Of a stretch of 64,000 nucleotides of DNA, positions 17,876-27,173 are shown in pieces. Source of the DNA: Candidatus Acidulodesulfobacterium ferriphilum. GTDB taxonomy: Bacteria > SZUA-79 > Acidulodesulfobacterales > Acidulodesulfobacteraceae. The notes under the pieces were generated by a model. That model made no database searches. It was not told the origin of the DNA and saw only the letters and a program-made list of their open reading frames with translations. Position 1 is the first letter of the stretch. Every line of letters begins with the position of its first letter. Where the stretch lies: contig SGBD01000001.1 of NCBI GenBank assembly GCA_004195035.1, positions 813,656-877,655 of the forward strand. The letters are read 5' to 3'. The position numbers were made by a program, and so were the translations under genes.

Positions 17876-19168
17876 ATGATGAATCCAATAAAAAATATGG
17901 AAATTAATCCTTTACAGGCAAGCTCTTCGCTGGGAGCGGCGATGTTTTTTCTAGGGATTAACAATGCCGTGGTTCTTATGCACGGGGCCGTCGGTTGCGC
18001 AAGCTTTGACAAAGTTACGCTGACAAAGCATTTTCGCGAAAACATTCCGATAGTTACCACGGCTTTAAATGAATATGGGGCAATTCTGGGGGGAACCGAC
18101 TTTTTAACATCGGGAATTAAAAACATTTATGAAAAAATGAAGCCGGATTTTATAGGTATTGCGTCATCAGGCCTCACGGAAACGAGCGGCGAAGATATTG
18201 CCTGCATTATCAGGGATTTTAAAGAAAAACAGGATTTACCGTTTTCAAAAATAATTTATGCAGGCACTCCGGATTATAAGGGCAGCCTTGAAGACGGCTA
18301 TATGAAAGCAATGTTGGCGCTGTTAGAGGACTTTTCGGGTAAAGAAACATATAAAACATTTAAAAAATCAAAGAAATTAACAAAGAGCATAAATGTTTTC
18401 TGCCCGGTATCTTTCACCCCCCAGGATTTTTTGGAACTCCGGGAGGCCGTAGGTTATTTTGATTTAAAGCCGGTTATGATACCCGATTTGGGCTTGTCCT
18501 TAGACGGACATCTTGACGAAAGGGGATATTTACAGACAACCGCAGATGGGCTTGGGATTAAAGATATGGAAAATATTCATAATAGCGAATTTAACATAGT
18601 TATAGGTTTAAGTTTGGGGAACGCGGTTAAATCCATTAGTGAATTAACCGGTTTAGCGACATATTACTTTCCGAATGTGTGCGGGCTTAAAAATAGCGAT
18701 AAACTCTTCAATCTTTTATCCGAACTTTCGGGTAAAGAAATTCCCGAAAAATATAAAAGGCAGAGAAGACAGCTTATGGATGCTTATTTAGATACGCATT
18801 TTTATTTTTTAGGAAAAGATATTGCGTTGGCTCTCGGCATAGATCTTTTAGATTCTTTTTCTATGATTTATTCGGAAATGGGCGCAAATTTAAAAATCGG
18901 AATATCGACAAAATTTAGCGATGATATTAAATATAGATTTTTAAATTTCTGCGAAGGCGATTTAGATTTGCTCGATAATTACAGGAATGTCGATTTAATT
19001 GTTTCCAATTCCAATGCAGGATTTTATGCTAAAGATTTTAGAATACCCCTGCTAAGGGCGGGCTTTCCGCTAATCGACGAAATAGGACACGGCTATAAGC
19101 ATTATATACTCTACAGAGGGGCGGTTAATCTTGCCGTTGAAAGCGCAAACTTGCTTAATAAAGGATAA
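17876..19168 (+). CDS. nifN: FeMo-cofactor scaffold protein NifN
   Basis: This 430-residue NifK paralogue completes the NifEN scaffold. It shows NPLQASSSLGAAMFFLGINNAVVLMHGAVGCASFDKVTLTKHFRE (start about 11), then ALNEYGAILGG and SSGLTETSGEDI, where NifK would have the P-cluster cysteine motif STTCMSE; that cysteine is missing, as expected for NifN. Two consecutive ATG codons begin it, with only a weak ribosome site, so translation probably depends on coupling to nifE. A Mo-binding NifB or NifX fusion is not present. Confidence 0.92.
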   Translation: MMNPIKNMEINPLQASSSLGAAMFFLGINNAVVLMHGAVGCASFDKVTLTKHFRENIPIVTTALNEYGAILGGTDFLTSGIKNIYEKMKPDFIGIASSGLTETSGEDIACIIRDFKEKQDLPFSKIIYAGTPDYKGSLEDGYMKAMLALLEDFSGKETYKTFKKSKKLTKSINVFCPVSFTPQDFLELREAVGYFDLKPVMIPDLGLSLDGHLDERGYLQTTADGLGIKDMENIHNSEFNIVIGLSLGNAVKSISELTGLATYYFPNVCGLKNSDKLFNLLSELSGKEIPEKYKRQRRQLMDAYLDTHFYFLGKDIALALGIDLLDSFSMIYSEMGANLKIGISTKFSDDIKYRFLNFCEGDLDLLDNYRNVDLIVSNSNAGFYAKDFRIPLLRAGFPLIDEIGHGYKHYILYRGAVNLAVESANLLNKG

Positions 19169-19208
19169 AATTCAATTTAATCTAAAAATTTTTAAGGAGG
19201 GGGTCTAA

Positions 19209-19595
19209 ATGAAGGTAGGTTTTGCCACAACTGATAATATTTTAATCAACGACCACTTTGGATGGGCTAAAAATTTTGCAATATACGAAATAAATCAGGA
19301 AGGCTTCAGATTTTTGGAAAATAGGCATTTTGAAGAAGACGAGATTGAGGAACTCAATAAGATAGATAAGAAGATTGATAGGCTAAAAGATTTGAAGATT
19401 ATTTTTGTAGAAAGCATCGGCGGGACGGCGGCCGCCCGCGTCGTAAAATCAGGTATTCATCCGGTTAAATCCAAACCGAACGATAAAATAGAATATGTTA
19501 TGAAAGACCTTAAAACGGTTTTATCAGGCAATCCCCCTCCATGGCTAAAAAAAATTATTCTTAAAGAATCCGGAAATATTGCAGGTCTGGCTTGA
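19209..19595 (+). CDS. nifX: NifX-type FeMo-cofactor carrier
   Basis: The 128-residue protein belongs to the dinitrogenase iron-molybdenum cofactor-binding (NifX/NifB C-terminal/NafY) family. It begins KVGFATTDNILINDHFGWAKNFAIYEI, with the Asp-His-Phe-Gly stretch that contacts cofactor precursors, and ends with the PPWLKKII tail. It stores or passes NifB-co or VK-cluster between NifB and NifEN. It is the last structural gene of the nif operon behind a strong AAGGAGGGGG site. Because NifB here lacks its own NifX-like domain, this gene supplies that function separately. Confidence 0.88.
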   Translation: MKVGFATTDNILINDHFGWAKNFAIYEINQEGFRFLENRHFEEDEIEELNKIDKKIDRLKDLKIIFVESIGGTAAARVVKSGIHPVKSKPNDKIEYVMKDLKTVLSGNPPPWLKKIILKESGNIAGLA

Positions 19596-19608
19596 ACTTT
19601 TAGATAAA

Positions 19609-19624
19609 TGGCATTAAATTTGCA
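19609..19624 (+). promoter_or_regulatory. Sigma-54 (-24/-12) promoter upstream of the ANTAR regulator
   Basis: TGGCAT, five bases (TAAAT), TTGCA is a full match to the sigma-54 consensus with correct spacing. It starts 13 bases after the nifX stop. The predicted start near 19635 gives a 61-base leader for the ANTAR gene and could also drive nifI1-nifI2, allowing the regulators to be made apart from the structural nif operon. Confidence 0.8.
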
Positions 19625-19695
19625 ACTAAATTTAATAAATAAAAAATTGTGTCTTTTATTTTATTGAAAATAACACCCCGTCCGGTTATTAAATT

Positions 19696-20304
19696 ATGGT
19701 AAATGAAAAAGGCTTGAATTTAAATATAAAAGTCTTAGTTGTCGATGATATAAAAGAAAGAAGGGAAGAACTTAAGGTTATTTTAAATTCTATTACAACT
19801 AATATATATGAGGCTGATAACGGAGCGTTAGCTATCGTAGCGGCAGAAGAATTTAAACCGGATATTATCTTTATGGACATAAAGATGCCGTCAATGGACG
19901 GAATTACCGCCTGCAAAAAGATTATGGAGACAAACCCCCTTCCAATTATTTTTTTAACGGCGGGTGCGGGCGATATAAAAGATTACGATAAATATATGGA
20001 AGAGCTTAAAGGATCCGGGGCATTTTCTTACATAATGAAACCTGCCAGAAAGAGCGAGGTTTTGGCCCAAACAATTATCGCAATCGAAAATTTTAAAAGA
20101 TTGCAGGATATAAAAAAAGAGAACGAAACTTTAAAGCAATATATCGAGGATAGAAAGTTAATTAACAAGGCGAAAAGTATCCTTATGGATAAAGAAAGCA
20201 TCCCCGAAAAAGAAGCGCATAAAAGACTTCAAAGATTAAGCATGAGCAGCGGGCGTCCGTTAGCGGATATTGCAAAAGCTATTATTTTGACAAGTTCAAG
20301 TTGA
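19696..20304 (+). CDS. Response regulator with RNA-binding ANTAR output domain (GnfR-like)
   Basis: The 202-residue protein has a receiver domain (about 10-125) with acidic residues DD17-18, phosphoacceptor Asp61 (FMDIKMPSMDG) and Lys115 (IMKPA), a coiled linker (about 130-150), and an ANTAR domain (about 152-198: INKAKSILMDKESIPEKEAHKRLQRLSM). ANTAR proteins such as NasR, AmiR and EutV bind twin hairpins in nascent RNA and stop terminator formation. In Geobacter the two-component GnfK/GnfR pair controls nif genes this way. The nifH leader at 10255-10340 is the obvious candidate target. No sensor kinase gene is in the window. It has its own sigma-54 promoter. Confidence 0.88.
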   Translation: MVNEKGLNLNIKVLVVDDIKERREELKVILNSITTNIYEADNGALAIVAAEEFKPDIIFMDIKMPSMDGITACKKIMETNPLPIIFLTAGAGDIKDYDKYMEELKGSGAFSYIMKPARKSEVLAQTIIAIENFKRLQDIKKENETLKQYIEDRKLINKAKSILMDKESIPEKEAHKRLQRLSMSSGRPLADIAKAIILTSSS

Positions 20305-20367
20305 AGATATTTACTCGAAAAAGATTATAAGATAATTTAAATATAACATAATAATAAGGAGTAATTT

Positions 20368-20685
20368 ATGGAAATGGTAAGAGCGATTATCAGGCCGGAG
20401 AAAGAAAAAGATGTGCTTAAGGCGCTTGAAGAAAACGGATTTGTTTCGGTTACGAAAATGCATGTTTTTGGAAGAGGGAAACAAAAGGGAATTAAAGTCG
20501 GGGATGTGGTTTACGATGAATTGCCAAAACTGGAACTTATGATTGTCGTGAAAAAAGAGGACGCGAACAGGGTTTGCGATATTATTCAGGAAAATGCCGT
20601 TACGGGGCATATCGGCGACGGCAAGATATTTGTTGTGCCTGTTTCAAGGACATATACGGTAAGAACCGGCGCCGAAGGCTTATAA
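20368..20685 (+). CDS. nifI1: GlnB-family nitrogenase regulator NifI1
   Basis: The 105-residue PII-like protein has the VFGRGKQKGIKVGD T-loop segment (about 33-46), GHIGDGKIFVVPV (about 88-100) and the RTGAEG end motif. The T-loop lacks the uridylylated Tyr context of GlnB/GlnK, which is typical of NifI1. NifI1 and NifI2 form a complex that inhibits dinitrogenase when 2-oxoglutarate is low and ADP is high, giving post-translational ammonia switch-off. The pair normally sits between nifH and nifD; here it follows nifX and the ANTAR gene. Confidence 0.85.
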   Translation: MEMVRAIIRPEKEKDVLKALEENGFVSVTKMHVFGRGKQKGIKVGDVVYDELPKLELMIVVKKEDANRVCDIIQENAVTGHIGDGKIFVVPVSRTYTVRTGAEGL

Positions 20686-20740
20686 TATTATTTATTATAC
20701 ATTAATTTATTTATGTTAAATTCATATTAACGAGGTTTTT

Positions 20741-21148
20741 ATGGAATCTAAATTCGAAGAAAATATTGTTGAGATTATTGCTATAATAAGAAGACATAAA
20801 ATTCAGGAAACAAAAGATGCGTTAGATAAAGAAGGTTTCAGCCAGATGACCTTTTATTCCGTTCACGGCAGGGGGAGGCAAAAGGGGCGTGGAGGACTTG
20901 CAAATGAACTAGACCCGGGGTTAAATCTAATTAATAATAAAACCGATATAGCCGATAACGATTACAGCTTTTTGCCTAAAAGGATGATATCATTAGTGGC
21001 GCCGGCACAGGAGACGGATAAAATCGTAAAGATAATAACGGATGTAAATAGTACAGGACATTACGGCGACGGCAAGATATTTGTTGTGCCGGTGAGGCTT
21101 GTCGAAAGGATAAGGACGGCGGAAGAAGGACTGTACGCGGTGAGTTAA
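20741..21148 (+). CDS. nifI2: GlnB-family nitrogenase regulator NifI2
   Basis: This 135-residue PII-like protein has VHGRGRQKGRGGLANELDPG (about 41-60) and an expanded T-loop of about 20 extra residues before LPKRMISLV, then GHYGDGKIFVVPV and RTAEEG. The long T-loop is the mark of NifI2, which contacts the MoFe protein. It follows nifI1 by 55 bases and probably shares its transcript. The convergent ogt gene ends 2 bases after its stop. With nifI1 it suggests direct protein-level control of nitrogenase in addition to transcription and attenuation control. Confidence 0.84.
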   Translation: MESKFEENIVEIIAIIRRHKIQETKDALDKEGFSQMTFYSVHGRGRQKGRGGLANELDPGLNLINNKTDIADNDYSFLPKRMISLVAPAQETDKIVKIITDVNSTGHYGDGKIFVVPVRLVERIRTAEEGLYAVS

Positions 21149-21149
21149 G

Positions 21150-21698
21150 TCAAAAAGAAAAGGAGCGCCGCTCCAACGAAAGCAGTTTGGCTTTAAAATG
21201 TGCGCCTCCGCCCCCGGAATATCCGCCCAATTTTCCGCCGGAGGTTATTATCCTGTGGCACGGTATAACGATGGGCGTTTTGTTTATAGATAAAGCGCCG
21301 GCGCAAGCCCTCGAGTAAGTTCCTTCAAAGCCTGCTTTCAGCGCAAGTTCCTTGTATGACATCGTTTCGCCGTACTTAATAGAGCGTGAGGCAAAAAGTA
21401 TCTTTTTTGTAAAATCGCCGTAGTAAGAAAAGTTTACGGGGGTTTTTGCGAAGTCGGCAATTTTGCCCGAAAAATAGTTATCCAATAGATTTATCAGGCT
21501 GCATAAATAGTCCAGGCGGTTATAATCATTCTGCCCCAGCAATATTAAAGATTGCCCGTTTTGATTTAACCGCCTGCCGTTAAATTCCTTAAAAGTTTTG
21601 ATATCGGGATTTTTTATTTTTATTTCTTCGATACAATTTTCCGATAACTTTATTTCCAAATCGGCTATTTTTGTCTTAAATTCAAAAATATATAACAA
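21150..21698 (-). CDS. ogt: Methylated-DNA--protein-cysteine methyltransferase
   Basis: The enzyme transfers O6-alkyl groups from guanine to its own cysteine in a suicide repair reaction. The 182-residue protein has the active-site motif IPCHRII (about 143-149), the helix-turn-helix stretch SYKELALKAGFEGTYSRACAGAL (about 114-136) containing the arginine finger, and the C-terminal GGYSGGGGAHFKAKLLSLE. The N-terminal domain is poorly conserved, as usual. It is convergent with nifI2 and lies 24 bases downstream of the zinc-ribbon gene on the same strand, so the two may be cotranscribed. Confidence 0.92.
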   Translation of the reverse strand: MLYIFEFKTKIADLEIKLSENCIEEIKIKNPDIKTFKEFNGRRLNQNGQSLILLGQNDYNRLDYLCSLINLLDNYFSGKIADFAKTPVNFSYYGDFTKKILFASRSIKYGETMSYKELALKAGFEGTYSRACAGALSINKTPIVIPCHRIITSGGKLGGYSGGGGAHFKAKLLSLERRSFSF

Positions 21699-21722
21699 TG
21701 ACTTGTGATTTAGCTTTTTATT

Positions 21723-21998
21723 TTAATTATGCCCGCAAGTTTTATTGGCGCAGGAACAAGCAGGAGCAGGGGTTGCCGCGTTTTCCGTTTTTGTTTTTTG
21801 GGATGCGTTTTCCGAACTAGAACTGCTGTAATCGGTCTTATACCAGCCCGAACCTTTTAACACAAAACTTGAATTCGATATGAGCTTTTCTAATTTTCCT
21901 CCGCATTCAGGACAGGTTCCCAAAGGTTTTTCATTAATACCCTGAATCACTTCCATATAATTGCCGCAGTCTTTGCATTTGTATTCCCTGATAGGCAT
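21723..21998 (-). CDS. FmdB-family zinc-ribbon protein
   Basis: The 91-residue protein opens with [12 protein letters not shown] and has a second pair in TCPECGG, giving the CxxC...CxxC zinc ribbon of the FmdB/regulatory-protein family. A conserved [14 protein letters not shown] segment follows (about 46-59) and then a Ser/Thr/Ala-rich tail ending in [11 protein letters not shown], whose three cysteines and histidine could bind another metal ion. The molecular role of the family is not settled; the first member was named from a formamidase operon. It precedes ogt on the minus strand. Confidence 0.85.
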   Translation of the reverse strand: MPIREYKCKDCGNYMEVIQGINEKPLGTCPECGGKLEKLISNSSFVLKGSGWYKTDYSSSSSENASQKTKTENAATPAPACSCANKTCGHN

Positions 21999-22202
21999 TT
22001 TTGACCTCCGTAAAAATATTTATTTATAAATTTTATTAACATTCGATTATTTAGTTAATTATATCATAAATTTACAAATCATGAAATATGATTATACATC
22101 TTTGCGCAGTTTTATTATATAATACATATAAGATTATTTATTATGAGATTTTTTGTTTATTTTATAATTAAAATAGGTTAATTTAAATTATGGGAAATTA
22201 CA

Positions 22203-23312
22203 ATGGACAGAAAAACTGTAATAGAAAACATATTTAAAAAAAATTTCTGCGTGAAACCCGGAGAAACTGTTTTAATTTATACCGATACAATATCTAAAGA
22301 TGAAAATATCACAAAAAAGGACAGGTCAAGAAGAGAAAAACTTATAAAAATTGCTTCCGATTTTGTAGATATAGGAAAAAGTTTTGGGAATGTTAAATAT
22401 ATCGAATACGAATCCTTAAAAGAACACGGAAACGAACCTCCGATAGAAGTCTGGAAGTCTGCCTTCGGCAAATCATTTTTTGAATTTATAAAAGAAAATA
22501 AACTTTTGGTTAATATTACTCAAAAAATAATAAGCGGCGGGCAAAAAAAATTATTATCCGATTTTATCGAAAATCATAACGGCGAATATGTGAATGCCGT
22601 TATTGCCCTTTCTAATTTTTCCACAAGCCATACCCTGTTCAGAGACCTCATAACCAATTACGGCGGCGCGCGGTTCGCTAGTATGCCTTTATTCGAAGAC
22701 TCTATGTTCGAAACCGCTCTAAATATCGATCCAACCGAATTAGCCGATTTTACCTTAAATGTTTATAAAAAGTTGATAGATGCTTCCAAAGTGAACATAA
22801 GCGCAAAAAATGGAACGGATATAACATTTTATATCCGCGAAAACGGTTTTATGCCCGATACGGGCTTGCTTACCGGCAGAGGCTCTTTCAGTAATCTTCC
22901 TGCTGGAGAGGTTTATACCGCGCCTTTAGAAAATATGACGCATGGAAAATTTGTTATGGAATATGCGCCGACTTCTAAACTTAAAAAGCCTCTTACGCTT
23001 TATATAGACAAAGGCAAGTTAAGCTATATCGAAGGGAACGACGATTTCAAACGGCACTTGACCGAGGCGATAGAAAAGAACAATCTTGTATCCAATATTG
23101 CCGAGCTCGGCATAGGGACAAACAGAGCGGCGAAAAACTTTCAAAATATACTGGAGGCCGAAAAAATTTACGGCACTATCCATATGGCGCTTGGAGATAA
23201 CTCATCATTCGGCGGAATTGTAAGGGTCAATTTTCATGAGGATTTTATTTTATTTAATCCCGAAATAACGGTTACGACAAAAGACGGAAATAGTTTTAAG
23301 TTATCGCATTAA
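22203..23312 (+). CDS. M29-type aminopeptidase
   Basis: The 369-residue protein resembles M29 (thermophilic AmpS/AmpT) metallo-aminopeptidases. Diagnostic parts are TGRGSFSNLPAGEVYTAPLE (about 223-242) with the metal-binding Glu, AELGIGTN (about 301-308), EAEKIYGTIHMALGDNSSFGG (about 318-338) with a metal His, and a final HEDFIL. It likely removes N-terminal residues from cytoplasmic peptides. A 200-base AT-rich gap precedes it, and the Crp-type regulator follows by 30 bases, so they may be one transcript. Some family members are slightly longer (about 400). Confidence 0.82.
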   Translation: MDRKTVIENIFKKNFCVKPGETVLIYTDTISKDENITKKDRSRREKLIKIASDFVDIGKSFGNVKYIEYESLKEHGNEPPIEVWKSAFGKSFFEFIKENKLLVNITQKIISGGQKKLLSDFIENHNGEYVNAVIALSNFSTSHTLFRDLITNYGGARFASMPLFEDSMFETALNIDPTELADFTLNVYKKLIDASKVNISAKNGTDITFYIRENGFMPDTGLLTGRGSFSNLPAGEVYTAPLENMTHGKFVMEYAPTSKLKKPLTLYIDKGKLSYIEGNDDFKRHLTEAIEKNNLVSNIAELGIGTNRAAKNFQNILEAEKIYGTIHMALGDNSSFGGIVRVNFHEDFILFNPEITVTTKDGNSFKLSH

Positions 23313-23342
23313 ATATCGCATTTGCTTTAAATTATTTAAATT

Positions 23343-23978
23343 ATGGAAGACATAAAATCGATAGATTATTTTAAATCTTTAAATGAGGGCATTTTAAACG
23401 ATGTTGTGCCCCTCTTCAAGGAAGAAAACTATGAAGCGGGCGAGAATATTTTTATAGAAGGGGATAAATCTAAAGGAATATACTTTGTTATGCGGGGAGC
23501 GGTCAAAGTATATAAATCGTCTAAAGACGGCAGGGAGCAGATACTTAAGCTTATTTACGCGGGGGATTCCTTTAACGATGTTACGGCATTTACAAGCGAT
23601 ATAAACCCTGCTTCGGCGGATGCCGTTACAAATGTAAAATTATATTTATTGTCCCGCGAAAATATAATCGGTTTAATTTACAAACATCCCGAAATATCTT
23701 TGAATATCATAAAGAGTATGACCGAGAAACTAAGATATTTAACTGGCAGGATAGAGGACCTTTCGTTAAAACATACGCAGGAAAGAATTGCAAAGATACT
23801 CCTTTTATTCGAGGGCAAAAAATTAAGCCAGAAAATAATTGCCGATATCGCGGGAACGGCAAGAGAGGTTGTTTCGAGGGCGCTAAAGGATTTTTCGTCC
23901 CGGGGCATCGTAAAGATAGATAAAAGAGATATAATAATATTAGATAAGAAAAAATTGAAGGATTTGGGGGAATCCTAA
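23343..23978 (+). CDS. Crp/Fnr-family transcriptional regulator
   Basis: The 211-residue protein has an N-terminal cyclic-nucleotide-binding-type beta roll (about 15-125; VMRGAVKVYKSSKDGREQILKLIYAGDSF) and a C-terminal winged helix (about 145-205; IIADIAGTAREVVSRALKDF). It contains no cysteine, so it is not an Fe-S oxygen sensor of the FNR type. The effector pocket lacks the Crp cAMP signature, so it may belong to the DNR/NarR-like or other branches; the effector is unknown. Its stop codon lies within the left end of the MITE-like repeat at 23974. Confidence 0.85.
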   Translation: MEDIKSIDYFKSLNEGILNDVVPLFKEENYEAGENIFIEGDKSKGIYFVMRGAVKVYKSSKDGREQILKLIYAGDSFNDVTAFTSDINPASADAVTNVKLYLLSRENIIGLIYKHPEISLNIIKSMTEKLRYLTGRIEDLSLKHTQERIAKILLLFEGKKLSQKIIADIAGTAREVVSRALKDFSSRGIVKIDKRDIIILDKKKLKDLGES

Positions 23979-24132
23979 TCCCGATTTAGAAAATATTTAT
24001 ATATTCCAATGCTAAGTAAATCTGGATTCCCGCTTTCGCGGGAATGACAATGCAGTGATTTATCATTTCACCCGTTAGGTGTCATTCCCGCGGAAGCGGG
24101 AATCCAGAATAAATTTCTAAATCGTGATTAGG
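23974..24132. repeat. MITE/REP-like palindromic element (copy 1)
   Basis: The 159-base element has terminal inverted repeats of 19 bases with one mismatch (left CCTAATCC-CGATTTAGAAA, 23974-23992; right 24114-24132). Inside are two inverted 27-base arms, 24022-24048 and 24081-24107, each starting CTGGATTCCCGC or its complement and each able to form its own CCCGC/GCGGG hairpin. The arms differ at one base. The same arm occurs at 36352 and 36421. No reading frame is present, as expected for a non-autonomous element. The left end supplies the stop region of the Crp-type gene. Confidence 0.85.
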
Positions 24133-24158
24133 GGGAATAACCGAAATAACAACCGGAA

Positions 24159-24734
24159 ATGCGTATTATAAGCGGGTCATTAAGGGGAAGGAAAATTCCC
24201 AATGTATATAAAATCAAAAATGTTTCGCCGTCATCGGACTTTTTAAAAGGGGTATTGTTTAATGTAATCGGACGCGACATAAGGGGCAAGGTTTTTTGCG
24301 ATTTATACGCAGGTTCAGGCAATATAGGTTTTGAAGCCCTTTCAAGGGGGGCGGCTTTCTGTGTTTTTGTTGAAACCTCACCCGCTTTAATATCGATAAT
24401 AATCGATCTTTCAAAAAAATTCAGCATCGAAGAAAAAGTTAAGATTATAAAAAAGGATGCGTTTAAGGCTTTAGAAAAGGGGCTTTTAAAAGAGTATAAG
24501 CCTGATTATATATTTCTTGACCCGCCTTATAATTCAGGGCTTTGCGGGAAAACAATTGACGGGATAACGGCAAACTTATATTCCCATAATTTTAACGCGG
24601 GTAATAATAGGGGCAATAATATTATAGTCCAGCACGATAAACGGGAGATTTTATCCGGGGAATATCCCCCTTATAAACTCGTAAGTGAGAAAAAACACGG
24701 CAAATCGGTTTTATCGTTTTACCGCGTGTTATAA
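24159..24734 (+). CDS. rsmD: 16S rRNA (guanine(966)-N(2))-methyltransferase
   Basis: RsmD methylates G966 in the 30S head. The 191-residue protein has [13 protein letters not shown] (1-13), the SAM motif [20 protein letters not shown] (about 46-65) and the catalytic FLDPPYNSG (about 119-127), the NPPY-type motif of N2-guanine methyltransferases. coaD, often its partner, is about 5.5 kb away here at 30285. The gene is convergent with phosphoketolase and overlaps its 3' end by 16 bases. Confidence 0.92.
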   Translation: MRIISGSLRGRKIPNVYKIKNVSPSSDFLKGVLFNVIGRDIRGKVFCDLYAGSGNIGFEALSRGAAFCVFVETSPALISIIIDLSKKFSIEEKVKIIKKDAFKALEKGLLKEYKPDYIFLDPPYNSGLCGKTIDGITANLYSHNFNAGNNRGNNIIVQHDKREILSGEYPPYKLVSEKKHGKSVLSFYRVL

Positions 24735-27112
24735 ACCCACTTCCAGTTTTTAATCTCGGGCATATCGTCATCGTATTTTGAAATATATTCTTTGTGATTT
24801 ATAATTTTATTAGTCATTTCCTCTTTAATATATGCGGCTTTATATTTAAGATACGGAACCCTGTCTGCGGCATCCATGACAAGATGGAATCTGTCTAAGT
24901 CGTTTCTAACCGTCATATCAAAAGGCGTGGTTGTTGTTCCTTCCTCTTTGTAGCCCCTTACATGAATATTTTTGTGGTTCGTTCTTCTGTAGCTAAGCCT
25001 GTGTATCAGCCACGGATACCCGTGGAAGGCAAAAACAACCGGTTTGTCTTCCGTAAACAGGGTATCGAATTCCTTATCGGATAAGCCGTTAGGGTGTTCT
25101 TCCTTCGGCGTTAGCGTCATTAAATCAACCACATTAATAACCCTTATTTTAAGTTCTGGAGCAAGATTGTTTAAAATAGACGCGGCCGCAAGGGTTTCCA
25201 ATGTCGGGACATCCCCGGCGCATGCCATAACGATGTCAGGTTCATAACCCCTGTCATTGCTTGCGAAATCCATTATTCCCAGCCCCTTTTTGCAAATCTT
25301 AATAGCGGAGTCCATATCGTACCACTGAAGCTCTTCTTGCTTGCCGGCTATTATGACATTTATCCTGTTTTTACTTCTAAAACATTTGTCGGCAATTGCA
25401 AGGAGCGTATTTGTATCCGGCGGCAAATATATTCTTATATATTTAGGTTTTTTTGTTATTACATGGTCGATAAATCCCGGATCCTGATGTGAAAAACCGT
25501 TATGGTCCTGCCGCCATACATGAGATGTCAGAAGATAATTTAAAGAAGGTATCGGTCTTCTCCATTCTACTTCACCTGCTTCTTTCAGCCACTTTGCATG
25601 CTGATTAAACATAGAGTCTATTATATGAATAAAGGCTTCGTAGCATGAAAAAAAGCCGTGCCTTCCTGTTAATAAATATCCTTCCAGAAGGCCTTCGCAA
25701 GTATGTTCGCTAAGTATTTCGATAACCCTTCCTTTATGGGACAGATGGTCGTCATAATTAAAAATATCACCCCACCACTGCCTATCGGTTACATCAAAAA
25801 CAGCGTTAAGCCTGTTTGAATTATGCTCGTCGGGACTGAAAATTCTAAAGTTATCGGGGTTTAATTTAACTACATCGCGCAGGTAATATCCAAGCGTGGT
25901 TGTGGCTTTTCCGTAAACCGTAGCGGGTTTTTCCACCTTTTCGGCATATTTTGTAAAATCGGGGAGAACTAAATCTTTTAACAATAAGCCGCCGTTAGCA
26001 TGGATATTGGCGCTCATCCTCTTTTCTTTTTTAGGAGTAAATTCCTTTATTTTGTTTATTAAAGAACCTTTTTCATCGAATAATTTTTCGGGTTTATAAG
26101 ATTTCATCCAGTTTTCCAATATTTTTATATGTTCAGGCTTTTCTTTAAAATCCGTGATAGGAACCTGATGAGCGCGCCAGTACCCCTCAAGCTTAAGCCC
26201 GTCGATCTCTTTCGGGCATGTCCAGCCTTTAGGGGTTTTTAAAATTATCATGGGATAGACGGGTCTTGTAAAATTTTTATCATTTTTTTTATTTACGGTA
26301 TTTCTAATAGTATTAATTTCTTCAGAAATTTTATCAAGCGTCAACGCCATTTTATTATGGGCTATATTTACATCTTCCGCTTCGACAAGATAAGGCGTAT
26401 ATCCATAGCCTTTAAACAGATTTACCAACTCTTCTTCGCTTATGCGGGCTAATATTGTCGGATTATTAATTTTATAGCCGTTTAAATGTAAAATCGGAAC
26501 GACGATACCGTCTATCAGGGGGTTTAAAAACTTGTTAATATGCCATGAGGCTGCCATCGGTCCGGTTTCGGCTTCGCCGTCTCCGACTACGCAAAAAACG
26601 GTTAAATCAGGGTTATCTAACGCCGCCCCATAGGCATGGCTTAAGGCATAACCAAGCTCGCCGCCTTCGTGGATAGAGCCCGGAGTTTTAGGGGAAACAT
26701 GGCTTGGGACGCCGTCCGGCGTAGAAAATTGCCTGAAAAGCGCTTTAAGTCCGCCTCCGTTTTCGGAAATATTCGGATAATATTCACTGCAGGTTCCTTC
26801 GATGTAAGTATTTGCGATGATTGCAGGGCCGCCGTGCCCGGGACCGGTAATAAACAGCGAATTTAAATCATATTTTTTTATGATTCTATTTAAATGCGCA
26901 TAAATAAAATTAAGTCCGGGCGAGGTACCCCAGTGTCCTAATAACCTGGGTTTTATATGTTCGAGTTTTAAGGGGGTTAGCAGTAATGGGTTGTCCATTA
27001 AATAAATCTGCCCTATCGTTAAATAGTTTGCCGCGTCGAAATACAGATTTAATGTTTGAAGTTCGCTTTCGGAAAGATAATTCTGGAATTTATCGGATTG
27101 TTTGATATTCAT
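24719..27112 (-). CDS. xfp: Xylulose-5-phosphate/fructose-6-phosphate phosphoketolase
   Basis: This 797-residue thiamine diphosphate enzyme splits xylulose-5-phosphate (and often fructose-6-phosphate) with phosphate to acetyl phosphate plus glyceraldehyde-3-phosphate. Seen are [14 protein letters not shown] (about 35-48), [36 protein letters not shown] (about 138-165), the ThDP motif GDGEAETGP (about 176-184) and SHQDPGF near the C-terminal half. Length is exactly that of the family. It stands alone on the minus strand and gives a carbon-saving route to acetyl phosphate, plausible in a fermentative or autotrophic anaerobe. Confidence 0.95.
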   Translation of the reverse strand: MNIKQSDKFQNYLSESELQTLNLYFDAANYLTIGQIYLMDNPLLLTPLKLEHIKPRLLGHWGTSPGLNFIYAHLNRIIKKYDLNSLFITGPGHGGPAIIANTYIEGTCSEYYPNISENGGGLKALFRQFSTPDGVPSHVSPKTPGSIHEGGELGYALSHAYGAALDNPDLTVFCVVGDGEAETGPMAASWHINKFLNPLIDGIVVPILHLNGYKINNPTILARISEEELVNLFKGYGYTPYLVEAEDVNIAHNKMALTLDKISEEINTIRNTVNKKNDKNFTRPVYPMIILKTPKGWTCPKEIDGLKLEGYWRAHQVPITDFKEKPEHIKILENWMKSYKPEKLFDEKGSLINKIKEFTPKKEKRMSANIHANGGLLLKDLVLPDFTKYAEKVEKPATVYGKATTTLGYYLRDVVKLNPDNFRIFSPDEHNSNRLNAVFDVTDRQWWGDIFNYDDHLSHKGRVIEILSEHTCEGLLEGYLLTGRHGFFSCYEAFIHIIDSMFNQHAKWLKEAGEVEWRRPIPSLNYLLTSHVWRQDHNGFSHQDPGFIDHVITKKPKYIRIYLPPDTNTLLAIADKCFRSKNRINVIIAGKQEELQWYDMDSAIKICKKGLGIMDFASNDRGYEPDIVMACAGDVPTLETLAAASILNNLAPELKIRVINVVDLMTLTPKEEHPNGLSDKEFDTLFTEDKPVVFAFHGYPWLIHRLSYRRTNHKNIHVRGYKEEGTTTTPFDMTVRNDLDRFHLVMDAADRVPYLKYKAAYIKEEMTNKIINHKEYISKYDDDMPEIKNWKWVYNTR

Positions 27113-27173
27113 TCATACCCCCTTATATATAATAAAATTAATATTTAAGGTTGTTTTTATATCGCAGGCCGTT

